Assembly (NCBI RefSeq): GCF_000430705.1
Contig: NZ_AUMN01000008.1
Coordinates: 124,001 to 188,000, forward strand
Origin: Arthrobacter castelli DSM 16402
Lineage (GTDB): Bacteria > Actinomycetota > Actinomycetes > Actinomycetales > Micrococcaceae
Reading direction: 5' to 3'
Length of the DNA stretch: 64,000 nucleotides
In this document: piece by piece, positions 53,291-62,529 of the stretch
Layout of the letters: each line of letters starts with the position of its first letter
How positions within the stretch are numbered: position 1 is the first letter of the stretch
Notes under the pieces: generated by a model
Seen by the model: the letters and a program-made list of their open reading frames with translations, nothing else
Database searches by the model: none
Told to the model about the DNA's origin: nothing
Translations under genes and position numbers: made by a program

Positions 53291-53430
53291 TTAAACGAGA
53301 ATGGTGCCGGCGATTATGTGGGAATGGTTGGGGGAAACATTCCGCATCGCCGGCACCACGGGATCAGCCTGGGGGAAGACTGATCCGCAATCACTCGCAC
53401 CTTTATGAGGTAGTTACTACTCTAATGAAC
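53291..53430 (-). ncRNA. 6C small RNA (B11-like), ends approximate
   Basis: On the minus strand two hairpins carry cytosine-rich loops. Hairpin A is GGATCAG/CTGATCC (53361-53367 with 53380-53386) with loop TCTTCCCCCAGG. Hairpin B is a 13-bp stem (53302-53314/53346-53358) that contains an inner stem, GGAATG/CATTCC (53321-53326/53338-53343), with loop TTTCCCCCAAC. Both loops share TTCCCCCA. Two stem-loops with C-rich loops define the actinobacterial 6C RNA; M. tuberculosis B11 belongs to it and pairs with G-rich mRNA sites. The 13-bp stem is followed by TTCTCGTTT on the minus strand, so it may double as terminator. Ends were set by hairpins, not by a mapped transcript. TAGAGT on the minus strand near 53420 is a -10 candidate. 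Confidence 0.75.
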
Positions 53431-53497
53431 GATGTTGAGTTCTCTCTCAGAAGAACCTGTTAAAAGCCTGTGAGTGGGTGCATGACACACTTGTGGG

Positions 53498-54337
53498 ATG
53501 AGTACTGATACCACTTTTGCATTTCTTGGCTGCGGCTCCATGAACGAAGCTATCCTCGGCGGGCTGCTCGCCGGCGGGCTGGACCCGTCGAACGTGACAG
53601 TGACCGTACGGCGCCCGGAACGCGCCAGGGAACTGGCCGAGCGTCATGGTGTCACAGCGCTGTCCAGCAACGAGGATCCGCAGGCCAACGTCCAAGCGGC
53701 CGCAAGCGCCGGCATCGTGATCATGGGGGTCAAGCCGGTGGGCATCCAGGACCTGGCAGCGGAAATTGGCCCGTCCCTGAAGCCGGACACCGTGGTGATC
53801 AGCGTGGCGGCGGCCGTGTCGATTGCCATGATGGAAGCCGAGCTGCCGGCCGGTCAGCCGGTGATCCGTTCGATGCCCAACACGCCTTCGAAGGTGGGAC
53901 GCGGCGTCGTGGCGCTGGCGGCCGGCTCGCACGCGAACGATGACATCATCTCCCGGGCGAAGGACATTTTTGCGGCGTCCGGAACCGTCGTGGTCGTTGA
54001 CGAGGAGCAGATCGATGCGGTGTCGGCCGTCAGCGGTTCGGGGCCGGCCTACGTTTTCCACCTGGCCGAGGCGATGGCTGCCGCCGGCGAAAAGCTCGGC
54101 CTCGACGCAGAGACGGCACGCGTCCTGGCCCGTGACACGGTCGCCGGCGCGGGGGCGCTGTTGTCAGAGCCGGACGCCGATGCAGAGGCCTTGCGTATCG
54201 CCGTCACCAGCCCCAACGGCACGACGGCGGCCGCCTTGGACACATTCACCGCCAAGGGACTGCCGGACGTGATTGAAGCCGGAGCCCGGGCGGCTGCCGC
54301 CAGGGCAGCGGAGATCACAACCGAGCTGCAGAAGTAA
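53498..54337 (+). CDS. proC: Pyrroline-5-carboxylate reductase
   Basis: This 279-residue NAD(P)H-dependent enzyme makes the last step of proline synthesis. The N-terminal Rossmann motif is FLGCGSMNEAILGGLL, the C-terminal catalytic region contains AVSGSGPAYVF (about 170-180) and the signature of the P5C reductase family around LRIAVTSPNGTTAAALD. Full length is typical. The ATG at 53498 lies 9 bases after a GTGGG stretch without a clear SD. The 6C RNA lies divergent upstream. Confidence 0.95.
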   Translation: MSTDTTFAFLGCGSMNEAILGGLLAGGLDPSNVTVTVRRPERARELAERHGVTALSSNEDPQANVQAAASAGIVIMGVKPVGIQDLAAEIGPSLKPDTVVISVAAAVSIAMMEAELPAGQPVIRSMPNTPSKVGRGVVALAAGSHANDDIISRAKDIFAASGTVVVVDEEQIDAVSAVSGSGPAYVFHLAEAMAAAGEKLGLDAETARVLARDTVAGAGALLSEPDADAEALRIAVTSPNGTTAAALDTFTAKGLPDVIEAGARAAAARAAEITTELQK

Positions 54338-54355
54338 GGGGCGCGGCGATCTTGC

Positions 54356-55039
54356 TCAGGGGCGTGCAGCGAAGCGTTCAATCAGGTCCACGTGCCCGGA
54401 GACAATCAGCAGGTCCCGGCCGGATACCTTGGTTTCGCCGGTGGCATAGGTGAAATCCTCGCCCGGCGACTTCACCCCGACGATCGTGACCCCGTATTTG
54501 CTGCGCACCGACGCCTCCCGGATGGTGAATCCCTGGGTCTCCTTCGGCGGGAACATCTTGACGATGCCAAAACCGTCGTCGAACTCAATGAAGTCGAGCA
54601 ACCGGCCGGAGACCAAGTGGGCCACGCGGGCACCGGCGTCCGCCTCGGGGTAGATCACGTGGTTCGCCCCGATCCGGGTGAGGATCTTTCCGTGCGGCGG
54701 GGTGATGGCCTTGACCCACAGGTGCTCGATGCCCAGATCCACCAGGTTGACCGTAATCAGCACGCTGGACTCGATGGACGTGCCGACGGCGACCACAGCG
54801 GAGGCGAACTCCTGGGCCCCGAGCTGCTGCAGCGCATCGATATTGGTCGCGTCTGCCTCCACCACATGGGTCAGGGTGGCGGACCACTTCTGCACCAGGG
54901 CCGGATCCCGCTCAATGGCCAGGACCTCGCGTCCCTGCCGGATCAGCTGCTCGGCTGTGGCCGCGCCGAAGCGGCCCAGTCCGACGACGAGGACGGGCTG
55001 GTTATGTGCTGGTCTGTCAGCCAATGATCGGCCTTTCAT
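54356..55039 (-). CDS. ktrA: TrkA/KtrA potassium channel regulatory subunit
   Basis: The 227-residue cytoplasmic gating protein has an RCK_N domain with the nucleotide-binding LVVGLGRFGAATAEQL near the start and AIERD as acidic ligand end of the second strand. An RCK_C (TrkA_C) domain follows, ending SGRDLLIVSGHVDLIERF. It binds NAD(H) or ATP/ADP and gates the KtrB pore. The start is uncertain: ATG 55039 overlaps the ktrB stop by 23 bases, and TTG 55024 has AAAGG eight bases upstream and may be the true start. Same-strand operon with ktrB. Confidence 0.9.
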   Translation of the reverse strand: MKGRSLADRPAHNQPVLVVGLGRFGAATAEQLIRQGREVLAIERDPALVQKWSATLTHVVEADATNIDALQQLGAQEFASAVVAVGTSIESSVLITVNLVDLGIEHLWVKAITPPHGKILTRIGANHVIYPEADAGARVAHLVSGRLLDFIEFDDGFGIVKMFPPKETQGFTIREASVRSKYGVTIVGVKSPGEDFTYATGETKVSGRDLLIVSGHVDLIERFAARP

Positions 55040-56432
55040 CCGGGTAATGGAACAGTTGCCGGCGCTGGCGCAGTGCCAACGCGGAGGCAAGTGTGATGGT
55101 ACCGACTCGGCCGGCAAACATCAGCGCCGACAGGACATACTTCCCCTCCGGAGGCAGCTCGGCGCTGAGCCCGACGCTGAGGCCACAGGTGCCGAACGCG
55201 GAGAGCACTTCGAACATCACCCGGTCCAGCGATTGCCCGCTGATGGGCAGCAGCAGGCCGCAACCGGCCAGCACCAGGGTCGCCCCCAGCATAATGACGC
55301 TGATGGCAACCCGCATCGTCCCCTCGGGGATTTTCCGGCGGTGGATCTTCACATCGCGGTCGCCCCGGGCCTCCGCGGCAATGGCGAGGAACATGATGGC
55401 CAGCGTGGTGACTTTAATGCCGCCGGCCGTTGACGCAGATCCACCTCCGGCGAACATCAGGGCGTCGGTCATCAGGCGTGTCGCCGGTTCGATGGCGTTC
55501 ATATCCACCAGGCTGAACCCGCCGGATCTGGGCATAATGGAGGCAAAGACGGAGTGGATGACCTTGTCCCCGAGACTGAGGTCGCCGATGGTCGCATCGT
55601 TGTTCCATTCCAGTGCGGCCCAGCCGATGGCGCCGGCGAGCAGCAGGACCAGCGACACTTCGATGGTGAGCTTGGTGTGCAGGTTCCACTTCTTGTAGCT
55701 CGGGCCGTTACGGAGCAGCACCATGAGGACAGGAAACCCGAGGCTGCCAACGAAGACCCCAACCATGATCGGGATCAGTATCCACAGGTCGGTTTCGTAG
55801 GGGATCAGACCGTCGGAATGCGGGGTGAACCCGGCGTTGTTGAATGACGAAACACCGTAGAAAACCGCATGCCAGATGGCCAGTGGGATGGGCTCGCCGA
55901 GGATCATGAACCGCGGGGCGAGCACCAGTGCCAGGATTGCCTCGATGACCAACGAGGTGGTGACGACGATGCGGAGCAGGGTGCCGACCTCACCGAGGCG
56001 GCCAGTGCCGCCGCTCATCGACTGGTCGGCGATGAGCCGGCCCCGCACCCCCAGCCGGCGGCTGACGGCCAGAGCCATCAGCGATGCCATGGTCAGGATC
56101 CCCAGACCGCCCACCTGCATGCCGATCAGGATCACCAGTTGCCCGAAGAACGACCAGTGCAGCGCGGTGGAGACCACCGTCAGTCCCGTGACTGTAACGG
56201 CGGAGACAGCGGTGAACAGGGCGTTGTGCAACGGCGTGACGACACCGGTCGCCGACGATATCGGCAACGAAAGCAGTCCGGCAAAGAGCAGGATCACCAT
56301 GGCGAAGACGATGAGGGCCAGCCGCGCCGGTGAACTCTTCGCCACGCCGTCCACGAAGTCGCGTGCCGCTGAGATCAGCCAGAAAGGTCCGCGTGTGCGC
56401 GGCTGCGGCCACGCTGGCTGACTCTTGGCCAT
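55017..56432 (-). CDS. ktrB: TrkH/KtrB potassium uptake pore
   Basis: The 471-residue membrane protein has four M1-P-M2 repeats, eight main transmembrane helices and pore loops. Selectivity-filter-like segments include AVTVTGLTVVST, SSFNNAGFTPHS, ASTAGGIKVTT and AFGTCGLSVGLS. The Gly of each filter is present. With KtrA it forms a sodium-linked potassium uptake system. A purine-rich GGGAAGAGA lies before the ATG at 56432. Upstream acuC is divergent. Confidence 0.92.
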   Translation of the reverse strand: MAKSQPAWPQPRTRGPFWLISAARDFVDGVAKSSPARLALIVFAMVILLFAGLLSLPISSATGVVTPLHNALFTAVSAVTVTGLTVVSTALHWSFFGQLVILIGMQVGGLGILTMASLMALAVSRRLGVRGRLIADQSMSGGTGRLGEVGTLLRIVVTTSLVIEAILALVLAPRFMILGEPIPLAIWHAVFYGVSSFNNAGFTPHSDGLIPYETDLWILIPIMVGVFVGSLGFPVLMVLLRNGPSYKKWNLHTKLTIEVSLVLLLAGAIGWAALEWNNDATIGDLSLGDKVIHSVFASIMPRSGGFSLVDMNAIEPATRLMTDALMFAGGGSASTAGGIKVTTLAIMFLAIAAEARGDRDVKIHRRKIPEGTMRVAISVIMLGATLVLAGCGLLLPISGQSLDRVMFEVLSAFGTCGLSVGLSAELPPEGKYVLSALMFAGRVGTITLASALALRQRRQLFHYPDERPIIG

Positions 56433-56529
56433 TCTTGTCTCTTCCCTGATGGACGTTGTCTACCCTTGCGAGTAGTAAACCATCATAAGAGCCACATCCT
56501 CCGGCAGGGCTTTTCGCCGGGCAAGGCGG

Positions 56530-56535
56530 TACTCT
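56530..56535 (+). promoter_or_regulatory. -10 box of leaderless acuC
   Basis: TACTCT is followed by 7 bases and the ATG at 56543. An in-frame GTG at 56540 is only 4 bases away and is unlikely. Confidence 0.45.
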
Positions 56536-56542
56536 GCTGGTG

Positions 56543-57754
56543 ATGCGTATTAAGAGTTCCCCGCCGACCGTACCCGGCTCCGTGCATGTTGTGTGGGATG
56601 AGTCGCTGATGGCCTACAACTTCGGCGCACACCATCCTATGCAACCTGCGCGCCTGGACCTGACAGCACGGTTGGCCCGCGAGTTGGGCCTCTTTGACCT
56701 TCCGGCGGTGGAGGTGATTCCCTCTGTCCTCGCCACCGATGACGAGCTGGCGACCGTGCACAGCCGTGAATACATCGAGGCCGTCCGGCACATCAGCGCC
56801 CATCCGGATGATGGCGGCCCGGCGTGGGGGCTGGGAACGGAGGACACTCCTGCCGCTGCCGGAATCCATGAGGCCAGCGCGCGGATCGCGGGTGCCTCAT
56901 TGACAGCGGCAGATTCGCTGCTGAGCGGCACGGCGCTTCACGCGGTGAATTTTTCCGGCGGGCTGCACCATGCCAGCCGCAACCGCGCCAGCGGGTTCTG
57001 TATCTATAACGACGCCGCGGCCGCCATCGCCCGGCTGCTCGACGGCGGCACCAGCCGGGTGATGTATATCGACATCGACGCTCATCACGGCGACGGCACG
57101 GAGAGCATCTTCTGGAACGACCCGAGGGTGTTGACGGTTTCGCTGCACGAAACGGGGATGCGGCTGTTTCCCGGGAGCGGGTTCGCCAACGAGATCGGCG
57201 GGCCGGGCGCCCAGGGTTCGGCGGTCAACGTTGCGCTGCCGGACACCATCGACGACGGCGGGTGGCTGCGTGCCTTCCACGCCATCGTCCCGCAGCTGGC
57301 CGGTGCTTTCGAGCCCGAGGTGATTGTCAGCCAGCACGGCTGCGACAGCCACCATCTCGATCCGTTGAGCCACCTGGGGATCAGCGTGGACGCACAGCGG
57401 CAGGCCGCCGTCGACATCGCCGAGCTGGCCGTGAGGCACTGCGGCGGCCGGTGGCTGGCTACTGGCGGGGGAGGTTACAGCCTTACGGATGTCGTTCCAC
57501 GGGTGTGGAGCCACCTGATCGGCATCGCGGCCGGTGAACCTGTGCCTGTGACGCGGCCGGTCCCCGAAGCATGGCGCGAATATGTGGACACGACGTATGG
57601 AATTGACGCACCCCGGCTGATGGGCGACGACGTCGACGTATGGTGGCGGTCCTGGGAAGTCGGCTATGACCCGAATAACGACGTCGACCGCACTGTGGTC
57701 GCCACGCGCAAGGAAGTCTTTCCACTCTATGGATTGGATCCATGGTTTGACTGA
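56543..57754 (+). CDS. acuC: Acetoin utilisation protein AcuC-like (histone deacetylase superfamily)
   Basis: The 403-residue protein is a zinc-dependent deacetylase of the arginase/HDAC fold. Typical sites are FSGGLHHASRNRASGFC, YIDIDAHHGDGTE (zinc Asp and His), VSQHGCDSHH and ATGGGGYS. In Bacillus AcuC deacetylates and thereby activates acetyl-CoA synthetase. Here an acsA gene carrying the acetylated-lysine motif lies about 27 kb away. The start at 56543 is backed by the -10 box. Short gap to the ArsR-type regulator downstream. Confidence 0.9.
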   Translation: MRIKSSPPTVPGSVHVVWDESLMAYNFGAHHPMQPARLDLTARLARELGLFDLPAVEVIPSVLATDDELATVHSREYIEAVRHISAHPDDGGPAWGLGTEDTPAAAGIHEASARIAGASLTAADSLLSGTALHAVNFSGGLHHASRNRASGFCIYNDAAAAIARLLDGGTSRVMYIDIDAHHGDGTESIFWNDPRVLTVSLHETGMRLFPGSGFANEIGGPGAQGSAVNVALPDTIDDGGWLRAFHAIVPQLAGAFEPEVIVSQHGCDSHHLDPLSHLGISVDAQRQAAVDIAELAVRHCGGRWLATGGGGYSLTDVVPRVWSHLIGIAAGEPVPVTRPVPEAWREYVDTTYGIDAPRLMGDDVDVWWRSWEVGYDPNNDVDRTVVATRKEVFPLYGLDPWFD

Positions 57755-57819
57755 GGGCCAGGACGGGGAAGTAAACAAGTTTGGCGCCGGCAGGGGATGC
57801 CAGCCGGTGCATATGTGGC

Positions 57820-57825
57820 TAGGGT
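57820..57825 (+). promoter_or_regulatory. -10 box of leaderless ArsR-type regulator gene
   Basis: TAGGGT is followed by exactly 6 bases and the ATG at 57832. Confidence 0.5.
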
Positions 57826-57831
57826 AATGGA

Positions 57832-58326
57832 ATGGTCATAGATGATGTCTTCGCCGTCATCGCTGAATCGACGCGCCGCTCCATCCTCATCTCATTGCGC
57901 CCCGGAGACAAAGCAGTGGGGGAACTCGTAGAGGAACTGGGCGTGAGCCAGCCTACGGTCTCAAAGCATTTGAAAGTCCTGAGGGAAGCCGGCCTGGTGC
58001 GGATGCGTGCCGATGGTCAGCGCAGGTACTACGGGTTGGAAACCGAGCCGCTCACCGCCGTCGCGTCGTGGCTGGCGTGGTTCGATGTTACGCCGAACGG
58101 TAATGGGAAAGCCGCCCTTCACGAGGGCCGGGACGCAGTTGCCGCCGCGCAGCAGGGGCCCCCGCCTGCCGGAACAGCTGAAACCGGCACGGACACGCCT
58201 GCCGCGGCCCCTGATGTGGTCCCGGACGGCGTTGCCGGACAGCCCTTGCAGCGCAGTGTCGGCCGTGCCGCGGGACGGGCCGTGGACCTCTTTTACAACT
58301 TCCCAAAGTTACGCCGCCGCAGGTAG
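57832..58326 (+). CDS. ArsR family transcriptional regulator with C-terminal extension
   Basis: The 164-residue protein has a winged helix-turn-helix in its first 90 residues, with recognition helix VSQPTVSKHLKVLREAGLV (about 38-56) and wing RADGQRRYYGLE. No cysteine cluster for metal binding is present. The last 70 residues are Pro/Ala/Gly-rich and end in a basic LRRRR, unusual for this family. It may regulate gdhA or acuC; a promoter-dense gap of 71 bases separates it from gdhA. Sensor ligand unknown. Confidence 0.85.
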   Translation: MVIDDVFAVIAESTRRSILISLRPGDKAVGELVEELGVSQPTVSKHLKVLREAGLVRMRADGQRRYYGLETEPLTAVASWLAWFDVTPNGNGKAALHEGRDAVAAAQQGPPPAGTAETGTDTPAAAPDVVPDGVAGQPLQRSVGRAAGRAVDLFYNFPKLRRRR

Positions 58327-58376
58327 GACTACGACCGGTGTGGGTAAAGCGAGTATTTTTAACTCTGGCTTTATGA

Positions 58377-59738
<1,362 letters not shown>

Positions 59739-59914
59739 GAACAGCGCGTAGACGCAGGTTGTTCCACCACTGGCGTCGGCTCTGCCCGGGCGGTGGAATG
59801 ATGAAAACTTTCACTTTAATCCCATCTACCTCTAGAGTGTGGTTACGACACGGTGAACGCACGGTCTCGCACGCGGTGTTGCGAAGAACAACTTTGGAGC
59901 AAAGGAACAGGGAG
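59739..59914. other. Intergenic region between gdhA and the bldC-like gene
   Basis: An in-frame upstream extension of the bldC reading frame is translatable but looks non-coding. A TTTCAC and TAGAGT pair about 18 bases apart, near 59810-59840, is a candidate promoter for the bldC-like gene. Confidence 0.4.
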
Positions 59915-60127
59915 ATGGGCGAGGAGAGAAATTTCTCTGACGTGCGATTCTTGACAGTATCGGAAGTGGCCGAGGTTATGCGGGTGTCCAAGATGACTGT
60001 GTACCGCCTGATTCATTCAGGTGAGATGCCTGCAGTGCAGTTTGGCCGCTCCTACCGCGTACCGGAGGCGGCCGTGACGGATTACCTCAAAGAGGCAAAG
60101 GTCGACGGCCAGTCCGACACGGCCTGA
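59915..60127 (+). CDS. bldC: BldC-like MerR-type DNA-binding protein
   Basis: The 70-residue protein is an excisionase/BldC-type helix-turn-helix: FLTVSEVAEVMRVSKMTVYRLIHSGEMPAVQFGRSYRVPEAAV (read here as two overlapping parts, TVSEVAEVMRVSKMTVYR and SYRVPEAAVTDYL). In Streptomyces BldC controls development; the Micrococcales version is a short single-domain DNA-binding protein. The start ATG 59915 follows AAAGGA by eight bases; a long frame upstream was rejected. The order bldC, bS22, HAD phosphatase, glutaredoxin, rex is a widespread actinobacterial arrangement. Confidence 0.88.
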   Translation: MGEERNFSDVRFLTVSEVAEVMRVSKMTVYRLIHSGEMPAVQFGRSYRVPEAAVTDYLKEAKVDGQSDTA

Positions 60128-60290
60128 CTGCCGGCGGCAGGGCCAACCCACTGTGCAGTAGCGCACAGGGGGCGGAGCGTGTGCCGCGGCGGACGCCTGT
60201 AGACGGTACCCTGTTAAGGAACGTTTTACGTCGTGGTAAGAAACTGCCCGGCCTGACGCCGGGTGAAAAGACAAAAGTTTGTGAGGACTC

Positions 60291-60386
60291 GTGGGTTCAG
60301 TAATTAAGAAGCGCCGCAAGCGTATGGCCAAGAAGAAGCACCGTAAACAGCTTCGCAAGACCCGCCACCAGCGCCGCAACAAGTAG
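60291..60386 (+). CDS. 30S ribosomal protein bS22 (AURKAIP1/COX24 domain)
   Basis: A 31-residue very basic protein, MGSVIKKRRKRMAKKKHRKQ and LRKTRHQRRNK, matches the actinobacterial bS22 small-subunit protein found in mycobacterial ribosomes. GTG start with GAGGA upstream. Too short for usual gene calls, but the sequence is diagnostic. A strong bidirectional-looking hairpin follows the stop. Confidence 0.93.
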   Translation: MGSVIKKRRKRMAKKKHRKQLRKTRHQRRNK

Positions 60387-60404
60387 CAGGCGCCTGCGCT
60401 CAGC

Positions 60405-60431
60405 CGCCCGTCATCGTACAGATGGCGGGCG
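60405..60431. terminator. Intrinsic terminator hairpin between bS22 and HAD gene
   Basis: A 10-bp stem (CGCCCGTCAT with ATGGCGGGCG, one wobble pair) has a 7-base loop and is followed by TTGTTGATTT. It lies between convergent genes and may serve both. Confidence 0.75.
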
Positions 60432-60459
60432 TTGTTGATTTAACTGTGATTCAGGGGGT

Positions 60460-61272
60460 TCAGCGGCGCCGGAACTTGGCCAGGCTCTTCCACAGCCCAT
60501 AGACGACGCCGGCTCCCGTTGCCGTCCGCAGCCCGAGGGTGGCGGCACGGCGTCCGCTGCGGAAGTCGTACACCGGCCAGCTGTTCGCTTTGGCATGCTG
60601 CCGCAGCCGCGTATCGGGATTGATGGCCACCGGATGCCCCACTGCCGAGAGCAGGGGAATGTCGTTGTAGGAGTCGCTGTAGGCCCAGCAATCGGCCAGG
60701 TCGAATCCCTCGGCGCCGGCCAGCGCGATGATCGCATCAGCCTTGGCTGGCCCATGCAGGAAGTCACCGACGAGTTGGCCGGTGTAGTAGCCGTCGGTGA
60801 TTTCCCCGACCGTCCCCAGGGCGCCTGTCAGCCCCAGCCGGTCGGCGATCACGCGGGCCACCTCAATTGGCGTTCCGGTGACCAGCCACACCTTCCGCCC
60901 GGCCATCACATGCTGGTTGGCCAGCGCCCGGGTGCCCGGCCAGATTCTGGAGGCAATCATTTCGTCGTAGACCTCGTCGCCGAGGGTCTCCACGTCCGAG
61001 GCGGCGATACCGGTGGCAAACGTCAGTGCGGATTCGCGGATGGATTGCACATCGTTGAGGTTCTCGCCCCGCAGGTTGTACTTCACTTGCTTCCAGGCAA
61101 AGCCCGCGACGTCGCGCATCCTGAATGCCCGCCGCTGGTACATCTTGCGGGCAACATGAAACAGGCTGGCTCCCCGCATCATGGTGTTGTCGACGTCGAA
61201 AAAGGCGGCGCCCACATGCGGTGGAGTGCCGGCCGGATCGTGGCCAGTGTCCTCCGAAGTGGTCGTGGGCAT
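60460..61272 (-). CDS. HAD-IB family hydrolase (SerB-like phosphatase)
   Basis: The 270-residue protein has the HAD catalytic motif FFDVDNT (Asp26, Asp28), motif II LVTGTP, and motif III with Lys in GPAKADAI and DSYNDIPLL. It is like the Rv3661 phosphatase family, HAD-IB, related to SerB. Substrate not known; the C-terminus has an Arg/Gly-rich tail of about 30 residues. A TAGACT box 6 bases before the ATG at 61272 supports the start. It is convergent with bS22 and divergent from glutaredoxin. Confidence 0.88.
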   Translation of the reverse strand: MPTTTSEDTGHDPAGTPPHVGAAFFDVDNTMMRGASLFHVARKMYQRRAFRMRDVAGFAWKQVKYNLRGENLNDVQSIRESALTFATGIAASDVETLGDEVYDEMIASRIWPGTRALANQHVMAGRKVWLVTGTPIEVARVIADRLGLTGALGTVGEITDGYYTGQLVGDFLHGPAKADAIIALAGAEGFDLADCWAYSDSYNDIPLLSAVGHPVAINPDTRLRQHAKANSWPVYDFRSGRRAATLGLRTATGAGVVYGLWKSLAKFRRR

Positions 61273-61278
61273 AGTTCG

Positions 61279-61284
61279 AGTCTA
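61279..61284 (-). promoter_or_regulatory. -10 box of leaderless HAD hydrolase gene
   Basis: On the minus strand TAGACT is followed by 6 bases and the ATG at 61272. Confidence 0.55.
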
Positions 61285-61409
61285 GCGTTTCAGCGCCGCT
61301 GCGCTCTGTGACGATTGAAAGTAGCGGGTTTGTCGCCCGGGTGCCTGGCTTTTCGGCTGGTCGGACGCTGGGGTTGCGTGCTGACAACTGGTCCGGCCTG
61401 GGGCACCGG

Positions 61410-61415
61410 TACCGT
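61410..61415 (+). promoter_or_regulatory. -10 box of leaderless glutaredoxin gene
   Basis: TACCGT is followed by exactly 6 bases and the ATG at 61422. Confidence 0.5.
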
Positions 61416-61421
61416 TGAACC

Positions 61422-61676
61422 ATGGGCGAACATCAGACGCGGAGATTGTCCCTGCTGACCCGGCCGCAGTGCCACCTGTGCGAGGCGGCGCGCGACGTCG
61501 TGGGCAGGGTTGCCGCGGACCTGCACATGGACTGGGAGGAAGTGTCGCTCGACGACGATCCCGGCCTCATCGAACGGTACGGCGAAGAAATCCCGGTCGT
61601 CTTCGTGGACGGAGTGCAGCGTGATTTCTGGCAGATCGATGAGGCCAGGCTGCGGCGGATCCTCGAAGCAGAATAA
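61422..61676 (+). CDS. Glutaredoxin family protein
   Basis: The 84-residue thioredoxin-fold protein has the active site CHLC at residues 17-20, then EAARDVV and the cis-Pro segment EIPVVFVDG. It is the DUF836-type glutaredoxin common in actinobacteria. It might reduce mycothiol- or thioredoxin-linked disulfides. It is separated from rex by 118 bases and by a weak promoter region, so a redox regulon link is suggested by position only. Confidence 0.88.
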   Translation: MGEHQTRRLSLLTRPQCHLCEAARDVVGRVAADLHMDWEEVSLDDDPGLIERYGEEIPVVFVDGVQRDFWQIDEARLRRILEAE

Positions 61677-61794
61677 GTCATTCCAACTTTGTGGCGGATC
61701 GGCTGAGCCTTAAAGTGGAGGTACCCACGGATGCCGCCACGGCCGCGTGGGGCAGCGTTGCACAGCAGCGCTGATTGCGGCGAATGGAGCATGA

Positions 61795-62517
61795 GTGAGC
61801 GAGCGTGAGACCCCTTCCCGGCCAAGACCGGAGCCCGTCCCTGTCCCGGCGCGGGGAGAGATACCGCCGGCCTCGTTGGCGCGCCTCACGCTCTATCTGC
61901 GGGCGCTCAACAGCCTGCTGGCCGAGGCGGTCGAGCGAGTCTCCTCGGAGGAGCTGGCTGACGCGGCGGGAGTGAACTCATCCATCCTGCGTAAAGATCT
62001 GTCCTACCTGGGCTCCTACGGAACCCGCGGCGTCGGCTATGAGGTTCCCTATCTGAACCGGCAGATCACCGCAGCGCTGGGGCTGACCCAGGACTGGCGG
62101 GTGGCGATTGTCGGAGCCGGCAACCTGGGACGTGCGCTGGCGGGGTACACAGGTTTTGAGTCGCGTGGCTTTGAAGTGGTGGCCCTGCTCGACGCCGACC
62201 AGTTGGTGGTCGACAGCGAGGTCGGTTGGTTGCGGGTCCGGCACGTGGACAACCTGGAGTCGGTCATCGAGCGCACCCGCACCAATATGGTGGTGATGGC
62301 CGTTCCGGCCACGGTGGCACAGGACCTGTGCGACAGGATTGTGGCTTCCGGGGTGACAAGCATCCTCAACTTCGCGCCGGTGCTGCTGCAGGTGCCTGAC
62401 CATGTGCAGGTGCGCAAGGTGGATATGGCCACCGAACTGCAGATCCTTGCCTACCACGCACAGCGGGCGCAGCACCCGGAAATTGAACCCGAATCCCACG
62501 CCCGCACTGCGACCTAG
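61795..62517 (+). CDS. rex: Redox-sensing transcriptional repressor Rex
   Basis: The 240-residue protein binds NAD(H) and represses respiratory genes when the NADH/NAD ratio is low. The N-terminal winged helix contains SSEELADAAGVNSSILRKDLSYLG, and the Rossmann domain has IVGAGNLGRALA. The GTG at 61795 has GGAG five bases upstream; a nearby ATG at 61791 opens a five-codon frame that ends in the gene. hemA commonly follows rex in actinobacteria but is not present here. Confidence 0.95.
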   Translation: MSERETPSRPRPEPVPVPARGEIPPASLARLTLYLRALNSLLAEAVERVSSEELADAAGVNSSILRKDLSYLGSYGTRGVGYEVPYLNRQITAALGLTQDWRVAIVGAGNLGRALAGYTGFESRGFEVVALLDADQLVVDSEVGWLRVRHVDNLESVIERTRTNMVVMAVPATVAQDLCDRIVASGVTSILNFAPVLLQVPDHVQVRKVDMATELQILAYHAQRAQHPEIEPESHARTAT

Positions 62518-62529
62518 AAGCCAGCGGAT

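Noticed and set aside
53302-53386. Tandem hairpins with GGGGGAA loops considered as a plus-strand riboswitch for proC
   Set aside because: The C-rich loops on the minus strand fit the known 6C RNA better, and no plus-strand terminator or masked SD for proC is formed.
60128-60290. Hairpins (CTGCC/GGCAG, CTGTGC/GCACAG) between the bldC-like gene and bS22
   Set aside because: Short stems without a T-run; not enough to call a terminator or RNA gene.
61791-61808. Five-codon ATG frame overlapping the rex start
   Set aside because: GGAG lies only one base before that ATG and five before the rex GTG, so it is more likely coincidental than a regulatory leader.
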